Under the pieces are notes generated by a model, which saw nothing but the letters and a program-made list of their open reading frames with translations, was not told where the DNA came from and did not search any database. The position numbers and the translations under genes are program-made. A stretch of DNA of 33,793 bases from Sphingomonadaceae bacterium (GTDB taxonomy: Bacteria > Pseudomonadota > Alphaproteobacteria > Sphingomonadales > Sphingomonadaceae). Where the stretch lies: NCBI GenBank assembly GCA_947451875.1, contig CANGBE010000002.1:1-33793 (forward strand). The letters run 5' to 3'. Position 1 is the first letter of the stretch; every line of letters starts with the position of its first letter. This document shows, one piece after another, positions 25,073-31,276 of this stretch.

Positions 25073-26071
25073 ATGCGGGCAGGTTGGGTAATTGCGTCGG
25101 CAATCGTTGCCGTGTTGGGTGCAAGTGCAGCAGTGGCGAAGGCGCCGCGAGATTTTCCTGTGCTCGAAAAACCCGGAACCGTTGATACCTATCCGGTCCA
25201 CACTACCCAATGGCCTGGCGGCGTCACCAGCCTTGCCGATGTTACCTATTCGACGATCCCGGGCTATCGCCCGATGATGATCGACATCTACATGCCGCCC
25301 AAAAAGAGCGGGCCAAAGCCACTGATCATGTACATCCACGGCGGCGGCTGGGTTGGCGGTACGCCGCGCAATGCGGGCGCGCATGGCAATTTTCCTGCCG
25401 CTCTGGCCAAGCTGGCGAGCGAAGGCTTTGTTGTCGCCAGTCTGGAATATCGCTTGGCCAGCGAAGCGTCATTCCCTGCGCAGGTCCAAGACGTGCGCGC
25501 AGCTCTTCGCTTTCTCAAGAGTAATGCCGCCATCTATGGCATGGATCCGAGCCGTGCGGGCGTATGGGGCGGTTCGGCGGGCGGCCACCTGACGGCACTT
25601 GCCGCATTGAGCTGCGGTGTATCATCGCTTGAGGCCAATGGCGTGAAAGCGGCGGCTGGCAGCGAATGCTTTCAGGCTGCGGTTACATGGTACGGCGTGT
25701 TTGATTTCGGGGCACTCGCCGCAGGACGGCCGGGCGGCAATGACGGTGCGGCAAACAAGCTGCTCGGCTGTGATGGCCCCTGCAGCGACGAAAAGTTCGC
25801 TGCCGCCAGCCCGGTGACCTATATCGACGCCAAGGATCCGCCGTTCCTGCTGATCCACGGCACGGAAGACAAGACCGTGCCCGTCGCCCAATCGCATCTG
25901 GCCGAGGCCAAGATGAAGGCGGCCGGAATGCAGGTAGAATCGATCTACATCCCGGGCGTCGATCACAGCTTTATCGGCCACACCCCGGCAGAAACGCGCG
26001 CAGCCACTTTGCTTGCGACCAACGCGACGTTCGATTTCTTCCACAAGACCTTGGACAAGCCTGCGAAGTGA
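25073..26071 (+). CDS. Secreted esterase of the BD-FAE/feruloyl esterase type, candidate chlorogenate esterase
   Basis: This 332-residue alpha/beta hydrolase has a Sec signal peptide (MRAGWVIASAIVAVLGASAA, cleavage near VAKA). The oxyanion motif HGGGW is at 89-93, nucleophile Ser168 in WGGSAGGH, Asp266 in HGTEDKTVP and His298 in GVDHSF, so the triad is complete. Four cysteines (181, 199, 233, 237) could form disulfides, as expected for a periplasmic enzyme. The fold resembles feruloyl/acetyl-xylan esterases. Next to hydroxycinnamate and quinate genes, a hydroxycinnamoyl-quinate ester such as chlorogenate is the best candidate substrate. The gene is coupled by a four-base GTGA overlap to a cytochrome c gene. 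Confidence 0.85.
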   Translation: MRAGWVIASAIVAVLGASAAVAKAPRDFPVLEKPGTVDTYPVHTTQWPGGVTSLADVTYSTIPGYRPMMIDIYMPPKKSGPKPLIMYIHGGGWVGGTPRNAGAHGNFPAALAKLASEGFVVASLEYRLASEASFPAQVQDVRAALRFLKSNAAIYGMDPSRAGVWGGSAGGHLTALAALSCGVSSLEANGVKAAAGSECFQAAVTWYGVFDFGALAAGRPGGNDGAANKLLGCDGPCSDEKFAAASPVTYIDAKDPPFLLIHGTEDKTVPVAQSHLAEAKMKAAGMQVESIYIPGVDHSFIGHTPAETRAATLLATNATFDFFHKTLDKPAK

Positions 26072-26457
26072 CCCGCGCCAAGACTGCTCTTGCCTGTACG
26101 GTTGCACTGGTTCTCGGCGGGCTTGCGGCCTCGCTTAGCGCACAGGAAGCGCCGCCGGTTGAACTGCTGCCGCCATTACCACCAGAGCAGGTGCTTGCTG
26201 CTTTTGCACCGGACAAGGGCCGGGATCAAACCGCGGCGTCCTGCGGCCTGTGCCATGCCCCCGCGATGATAACCGGCAAGCATTACAGTGCCGACAAGTG
26301 GGCGGAAACCGTCGATCACATGGTCGACAAGGGCGCCAAGGTCAGCGACGCCGACTATGACACCATCGTTGATTACCTCGCGCGCAATTACGGCCCTGAA
26401 AAGCTTGCCGCTATTTCACCGGTAGCGGGTGCGGCTTCGGGGTCTGCCCCCCGCTGA
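26068..26457 (+). CDS. Small periplasmic c-type cytochrome
   Basis: This 129-residue protein has a signal peptide (ALACTVALVLGGLAASLSAQ), a Pro-rich spacer and one haem-c site, CGLCH at residues 59-63, followed by AETVDHMVDKGAKVSDAD and IVDYLARNYG as in single-haem cytochrome domains. Met67 or Met85 could be the axial ligand. It begins with GTG overlapping the esterase stop (GTGA). The most natural partner is the PQQ dehydrogenase encoded opposite, which needs an electron acceptor and has no haem domain of its own. Its last 47 bases overlap the convergent ThuA-like gene. Confidence 0.85.
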   Translation: MTRAKTALACTVALVLGGLAASLSAQEAPPVELLPPLPPEQVLAAFAPDKGRDQTAASCGLCHAPAMITGKHYSADKWAETVDHMVDKGAKVSDADYDTIVDYLARNYGPEKLAAISPVAGAASGSAPR

Positions 26458-27346
26458 TCGCCCACTTGATTGCCTCCAGCGTCATGGTCCGCACCCGTGG
26501 ATCGTCCCATGATGCGTCGGTGTGGCCGAGCCCGGTGTAGAACACCCGGCCCGCGCCGTATGACTTGATCCACGCCACCGGAAAATCGCCGTCGGTGCGG
26601 TGGACCGAGGGTGCTTTCATGTTGACGCTCGAGGTGTCGATCCGCGCCAGCACATCGACATTGGCCCGCGAATAGGGCTTGGCCAGCATGGCATAGTGCT
26701 CGTCTTTCAGCACCATACCGCTCTTCAGCGCCTTCATTGCCGGGAAATCGGGCCGCTCGACCACGATCTTGGCATCGGCGATTCCCCAGGGGTGGTTATC
26801 AAACACCCCGCCCAGCATCTCGCCATATTCGGGCCAGTTAACGGCCGTGGCAGTTGCCGTGTGAATGCCGATGAAGCCCTTGCCATCCTTCGCGACGAAA
26901 TCCAGGAGGTCCTGCTTCTGCTCGGGCGTCATGGTCGTGTCGCCATTGGTGTAAAACAGCACAGCGTCGAAATAATCGAGGTTCTTGCCGCGGGCCTGCT
27001 TGGGGCCGCCCTTGGCATAGGCGAACTTGCCCCAGGTTTCCTGCTTGGTCACCCAGTCGGTATCGGTGCGGATGAAGGTGACATAGGCCCCCGATTGGCG
27101 GCCGATCTGCTCGATCACTGAGATGGCATGGCTAACCGCCATGTGCGCCGACTGGTTTCCGGTGGAAAGATCAGCGATCACCAGCAGGCGCTTCTTGCCG
27201 GCATAGACATCCTGATCGCCCGGCGGCGGGGTGCGCGGCGGGCCTATAGGCGCGGGGGGAGGGACAGGAGCAGGTGCAGTTTGGGCTGAAAGAGTAAGCG
27301 CCAACGCGGCACCAGCGGCAAGGCGAAGGATGGTGTTCTTCATCAT
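26411..27346 (-). CDS. Secreted ThuA-like domain protein
   Basis: This 311-residue protein has a signal peptide (ILRLAAGAALALTLSAQ), a Pro-rich linker and a ThuA/trehalose-utilisation-like, glutamine-amidotransferase-fold domain: LLVIADLSTGNQSAH, FDAVLFYTNGDTTM, FIGIHTATATAVNWPEYGEMLGGVF, DEHYAML, PVAWIKSYGAGRVFYTGLGH and EAIKWAISGG. Many ThuA-domain proteins are secreted and occur next to sugar or PQQ dehydrogenases, but their reaction is generally unknown. The ATG overlaps the stop of the PQQ dehydrogenase gene by four bases (27343-27346), so the two are translationally coupled and probably act together in the periplasm. Confidence 0.85.
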   Translation of the reverse strand: MMKNTILRLAAGAALALTLSAQTAPAPVPPPAPIGPPRTPPPGDQDVYAGKKRLLVIADLSTGNQSAHMAVSHAISVIEQIGRQSGAYVTFIRTDTDWVTKQETWGKFAYAKGGPKQARGKNLDYFDAVLFYTNGDTTMTPEQKQDLLDFVAKDGKGFIGIHTATATAVNWPEYGEMLGGVFDNHPWGIADAKIVVERPDFPAMKALKSGMVLKDEHYAMLAKPYSRANVDVLARIDTSSVNMKAPSVHRTDGDFPVAWIKSYGAGRVFYTGLGHTDASWDDPRVRTMTLEAIKWAISGGQTPKPHPLPVK

Positions 27347-29316
27347 TTTGGCTCCCGTGGCAGGGCGAAGGCAGTGATCGTGTCGGAGGCGAGCGGGCTG
27401 TCGAGGAAGCTGCCGCCGGTCGAAGTGATCGTCACGAACTGGCGACCATCGCTGCCTTTGTAGGTGATCGGCGTGGCATGGGCGGCGGCCTCAAGCTTTA
27501 CCTCCCACAGCATCTTGCCGGTGCTGGTGGCAAAGGCGCGAAAGCGCGAATCGTCGCTGGCCCCGATGAAGGTGAGGCCGCTCGCGGTAGTGATCGAGCC
27601 GCCGATATTGGGCCGCCCGGTCAGGCGCTTGCCCTCGGGCAGGCTGTCGGTCACGCCGAGCGGAACCTGCCAGACGATCTTGCCGGTATTGACGTTGACC
27701 GCGCTCAGTCGGCCCCACGGGGTCTTCTGGCACATGAGTTTTGTGCCTTCCATCTGGAAGCGCCCGCTCACCGGCCCGCGCTCATAGGGAAGCGCGCCTT
27801 TGGAGGGCACCAGCGAGGTTACCTGTCCCAGATCGCTGGTGTTGACTATCAGCAGGCCTCTGTCGGGATCATAGCTCATCCCGCCCCAGTTTGCGCCGCC
27901 CTGCAGGCCGGGGAAGCTGATCGTAACTTCGTTGAAGCGCACCGGCACATAGAGACCGCCGGACACCATCTTGTTGGCGGCGATCCAAGCCTCGCAGCCA
28001 GCCTTAAGCTCGGGCGTGACATCGGCCACATCGCCCGGGGCAAAGTTTGTGCGAGCCAGCGGCGGGGTAATCTTGGGGTAAGGCTGGGTTGGTGCCGCCG
28101 CTTCGCCTGGAACATCGCTAGCCGGAACCTTCCGATATTCCACCGGCAGGATCGGCTTGCCCGTGACCCGGTTGAGCACGAACAGCAGCGCGTTCTTGGA
28201 TACGATTCCTACGGCGGGAACTGACTTCCCGCCCACCTTTGCATCGAACAGGATCGGCGGGGCTTGCAGGTCATTGTCCCAGATATCATGGCGGACTGCC
28301 TGAAAGTGCCAGAGGTATTTGCCGGTCCTGGCATCGGCCGCAACCAGCGAGGTGCCGAACAGGTTGTCGCCCTTGCGGTCACCACCATAGCGGTCAAACG
28401 CCGGGGCGCCGAAGGGCATATAGACGATGCCGCGCGCCGCATCGACGGTGAGAAAGCCCCATGAATTGACCCCGCTACGCCGCTCAGCGCTGCCCGGAGC
28501 CCATGTTTCGTAGCCCTTCTCACCCTTGTGCGGCACCGAGTGGAAGGTCCAGACCAGCTTGCCCGTTCGAACATCCCAAGCGCGGACATCGCCAGCCGCG
28601 CCCAGCGGCGGGAACTCCTGAACTGCCGCGCCGGTAATCACCAGATCGCCATAGACGATCGGCGGAGAGGTCATGCCATAGAAGCGCGCCTGCGCGCCGT
28701 TCAGCACTTCAGGCGTTTTCAGATCGACGATGCCGTGGTCACCAAAGCCCTCTGCGAAAGCGCCAGTCGCCGCGACAAGCGCGATCAGGCGGCCATCGCG
28801 GGTGCCGAAAACGATGCGGGCCGGCGTAGCGGCGTCACCCGGCCAGTATTCCACCCCGCGCAGGCTTGGCTGGCCATCGCCGCCAATCGGTGTGGCCCAT
28901 AGCTCGGAACCGGTGGCCGGATCGAGCGCGACCACGCGGCCATAGGGGGTGGAGATGAACATGCGCCCACCGACAACCAGCGGCGTGACTTGGGATCCGG
29001 CAAAGCGCGAGCGGCGGCGCGAGATATTCGGCGCTCCACCAGCGCCTGCGCCAATCCCCTCGGCAGCGCGCTGGGCATCGGCATTGGCATCGGGTGTGGC
29101 GGCGGCGGGAATCGCTGGCGGCTTCATATGATAGACCCATGCCGGCCCAAGGCTGGCAACGTTGGTCGGAGTGATTTCCTTGAGCGGAGAGTGGCGCTGG
29201 CCGCCTTTGTCATGGCCATAGGTTGCCCAGTCACCATTGGCATCGGCTAAAGCTGGGGCGGAAAGCAGCGCTGAGCCCAGCAGCACGGCCTTCAGACTTT
29301 TCAAGCCTGCTCGCAT
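27343..29316 (-). CDS. Periplasmic PQQ-dependent dehydrogenase, quinate/shikimate/glucose type
   Basis: This 657-residue quinoprotein has a signal peptide (cleavage near ALADA) and an eight-bladed propeller with repeated W-docking segments. WATYGHDKGGQRHSPL opens the propeller. HDIWDNDLQAPPILFD, NWGGMSYDPDRGLL and NIGGSITTASGLTFIGASDDSRFRAF match the membrane quinate/shikimate and glucose dehydrogenase group. Unlike those, it has no N-terminal membrane domain, so it should be soluble and pass electrons to a cytochrome. A roughly 40-residue Ala/Pro-rich, Arg-containing insertion follows blade one (about residues 45-85). It is divergent from a type II dehydroquinase, suggesting quinate to 3-dehydroquinate oxidation. 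A sugar or alcohol substrate cannot be excluded. Confidence 0.87.
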   Translation of the reverse strand: MRAGLKSLKAVLLGSALLSAPALADANGDWATYGHDKGGQRHSPLKEITPTNVASLGPAWVYHMKPPAIPAAATPDANADAQRAAEGIGAGAGGAPNISRRRSRFAGSQVTPLVVGGRMFISTPYGRVVALDPATGSELWATPIGGDGQPSLRGVEYWPGDAATPARIVFGTRDGRLIALVAATGAFAEGFGDHGIVDLKTPEVLNGAQARFYGMTSPPIVYGDLVITGAAVQEFPPLGAAGDVRAWDVRTGKLVWTFHSVPHKGEKGYETWAPGSAERRSGVNSWGFLTVDAARGIVYMPFGAPAFDRYGGDRKGDNLFGTSLVAADARTGKYLWHFQAVRHDIWDNDLQAPPILFDAKVGGKSVPAVGIVSKNALLFVLNRVTGKPILPVEYRKVPASDVPGEAAAPTQPYPKITPPLARTNFAPGDVADVTPELKAGCEAWIAANKMVSGGLYVPVRFNEVTISFPGLQGGANWGGMSYDPDRGLLIVNTSDLGQVTSLVPSKGALPYERGPVSGRFQMEGTKLMCQKTPWGRLSAVNVNTGKIVWQVPLGVTDSLPEGKRLTGRPNIGGSITTASGLTFIGASDDSRFRAFATSTGKMLWEVKLEAAAHATPITYKGSDGRQFVTITSTGGSFLDSPLASDTITAFALPREPK

Positions 29317-29341
29317 GACTTAACTCTCCCTTTTCCTTTTA

Positions 29342-29357
29342 TGGACTAGTTCGTACA
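29342..29357. promoter_or_regulatory. TetR-type operator, site 2 (PQQ dehydrogenase-aroQ divergent region)
   Basis: TGGAC-TAGTTC-GTACA has the same arms and six-base spacer as the two other sites, with one mismatch. It lies 26 bases from the PQQ dehydrogenase start and 72 from aroQ, so it can affect both. Confidence 0.6.
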
Positions 29358-29428
29358 TAAATCTTTCCATGGCAAGGCCAATCGGATATGCCAAGGTGTA
29401 GCCGTGTGAAACAAACGGTATCTGGAGA

Positions 29429-29884
29429 ATGAATGTGGGCGGGACAATTCTGGTTCTCAACGGACCCAACCTGAACCTTCTGGGCGAACGCGAACCGGCG
29501 ATCTACGGGCATGATACGCTCGCCGATGTCGAAGCGGCGTGCCGGGCAGAGGCTGCTGCAGCGGGCTATGAGATCGATTTCCGCCAGACTAACGCCGAGC
29601 ATGAAATGGTCGACTGGATTCAGGCGGGGCGCAAGGGGCTGGCTGGGATCGTCATCAATCCGGCTGCCTTCACTTATGCCGCCTATCCGATCCTTGATGC
29701 GCTTAAACTCGTCGATTGCCCGGTGGTGGAAGTGCATATCTCAAACATTCATCGGCGCGAGGCCGAGTGGCGCTCGAAGTCGATTATGACGCAGGTGGTG
29801 ACTGGGATCATCTCGGGGCTTGGCGTCAATGGCTATCCGCTCGCCGTGCGCCACATCATCACGGCGCGGAGCCGCGCGGTATGA
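29429..29884 (+). CDS. aroQ: Type II 3-dehydroquinate dehydratase
   Basis: This 151-residue enzyme reversibly dehydrates 3-dehydroquinate to 3-dehydroshikimate. The type II signature is clear: NGPNLNLLGEREPAIYG with Arg21 and Tyr26, RQTNAEHEMVDWI, INPAAFTYAAYPI, His103 in EVHISN, and REAEWRSKS. The usual biosynthetic copy could look the same, but here the gene is in an operon with an MFS transporter and divergent from a PQQ dehydrogenase, which points to the catabolic quinate route (QuiB-like). ATG 29429 lies very close to GGAG; GTG 29435 has better spacing and may be the true start. Confidence 0.9.
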   Translation: MNVGGTILVLNGPNLNLLGEREPAIYGHDTLADVEAACRAEAAAAGYEIDFRQTNAEHEMVDWIQAGRKGLAGIVINPAAFTYAAYPILDALKLVDCPVVEVHISNIHRREAEWRSKSIMTQVVTGIISGLGVNGYPLAVRHIITARSRAV

Positions 29885-31161
29885 GCGGGGCGACGATGAA
29901 GCCCAGCCGTGCCCGGCTTACCGTGCTGGCGCTGATCTCTGTCGCGACGCTGATCAACTATCTTGACCGCTCAGTGATGGGTGTTGCCAAGCCCGAACTG
30001 GTCAAGGATCTGCACATCTCGCCCGAAGTGATGGGGCTGATCTTCTCGGCCTTCTCGTGGACCTATGCGCTGGCGCAGATTCCCGGCGGTTATGTCATAG
30101 ACAAGCTGGGCACCCGGCTGACCTATGCCCTGTCGCTCGGCCTCTGGTCGCTGGCGACGGCGGTGCATGGCCTGATGACCAGCGTTGCCGGTCTGGTTTC
30201 CGCGCGTCTGGCGCTGGGCATTGCCGAAGCACCTTGCTTCCCCGCCAACAGCCGCGTGCTGAGCACCTGGTTCCCGCAGCAGGAACGCGCCAAGGCCACC
30301 GGCGTCTATACGGTCGGCGAATATATCGGCCTTGGCATGCTGATCCCGGTGCTTGGCTGGATCATGGCGCACTATGGCTGGCGCTCGCTATTCTATGTCG
30401 TTGGCGCCATCGGCATCATCTTTGCCTTCATTTTCCACCGCCTCTATCGCGATCCGCAGGACAGCAAGTCGGTCAATCAGGCCGAGCTGGATCTGATCGC
30501 GGCGGGCGGCGGATTCACCGCAGGTTCCGCCAGCAACGCCTTCAGTTGGTCCATGGTGCGCAAACTGGTGACCACGCGGCAAATTGCCGGGGCGTCGATC
30601 GGGCAGTTCTGCAGCAACTCGACGCTGGTGTTCTTCCTCACCTGGTTCCCCAGCTACCTCGCCGAAGAGCGCGGCATGACATTCATCAAGGCGGGCTTCA
30701 TGGTCTCGCTGCCTTACCTTGGTGCATCGCTGGGTGTGCTGCTCGGCGGTATCTTTTCCGACTGGCTGATTCGTCGCACCGGCTCACCGACGATTGGCCG
30801 CAAGGTGCCGATCATCACCGGGCTGCTGCTCTGTGCCTCAATGATTAGCGCCAACTTCCTTGAGAGCAACGAGGCAGTGATCGCGGTCATGTCTGTTGCC
30901 TTCTTCGGACAGGGCCTCGCCGGCCTCGGCTGGACACTACTGTCAGACGTTGCACCAAAGGAAATGATGGGGCTGACGGGCGGTCTGTTCAACTTTTTCA
31001 CCAACCTCGCGGGCATCATCACCCCGCTGGTCGTTGGTTTCGTGGTTGGCGCGACCGGCAGTTTCTATGGCGCGCTTGCCTATATTGGCGCGCTCGGGGT
31101 GATCGGCGCTGCGGCCTATATATTTGTGCTGGGTCCGGTGGAGCGAGTGGTTATCGATTGA
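29881..31161 (+). CDS. MFS transporter of the anion:cation symporter group
   Basis: This 426-residue permease has about twelve membrane segments and ACS-group motifs: NYLDRSVMGVAKPELVKDL after the first helix, GYVIDKLGTRLTYALSLGLWS, and LGIAEAPCFPANSRVLSTWFP. ATG 29881 overlaps the aroQ stop (ATGA), so it is translationally coupled. Because aroQ is cytoplasmic and the PQQ dehydrogenase is periplasmic, the cargo may be 3-dehydroquinate, quinate or another organic acid of this pathway. It is a relative of the ExuT-like carrier at 13503 but clearly a different protein. Confidence 0.87.
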   Translation: MSGATMKPSRARLTVLALISVATLINYLDRSVMGVAKPELVKDLHISPEVMGLIFSAFSWTYALAQIPGGYVIDKLGTRLTYALSLGLWSLATAVHGLMTSVAGLVSARLALGIAEAPCFPANSRVLSTWFPQQERAKATGVYTVGEYIGLGMLIPVLGWIMAHYGWRSLFYVVGAIGIIFAFIFHRLYRDPQDSKSVNQAELDLIAAGGGFTAGSASNAFSWSMVRKLVTTRQIAGASIGQFCSNSTLVFFLTWFPSYLAEERGMTFIKAGFMVSLPYLGASLGVLLGGIFSDWLIRRTGSPTIGRKVPIITGLLLCASMISANFLESNEAVIAVMSVAFFGQGLAGLGWTLLSDVAPKEMMGLTGGLFNFFTNLAGIITPLVVGFVVGATGSFYGALAYIGALGVIGAAAYIFVLGPVERVVID

Positions 31162-31197
31162 GCTGCGTCCCTAAGGGAAAATGAAACCGGCTTGACA

Positions 31198-31213
31198 TGT
31201 ACTGATTGGTACA
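31198..31213. promoter_or_regulatory. TetR-type operator, site 3 (second TonB receptor promoter)
   Basis: TGTAC-TGATTG-GTACA lies within a longer inverted repeat with eight-base arms (31195-31216). A consensus -35 hexamer, TTGACA, sits at 31192-31197 and abuts it, so binding would cover the promoter. The TonB receptor starts 63 bases downstream. Confidence 0.75.
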
Positions 31214-31276
31214 TGTACCGTTCAGTTAACTGTGAGGGAACACCCGCAGTCATTCACCCACGGGAGGGGACCAATA

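Noticed and set aside
31168-31178. TCCCTAAGGGA after the MFS gene as a terminator
   Set aside because: The loop would be one to three bases and no T-run follows, so it does not meet terminator criteria.
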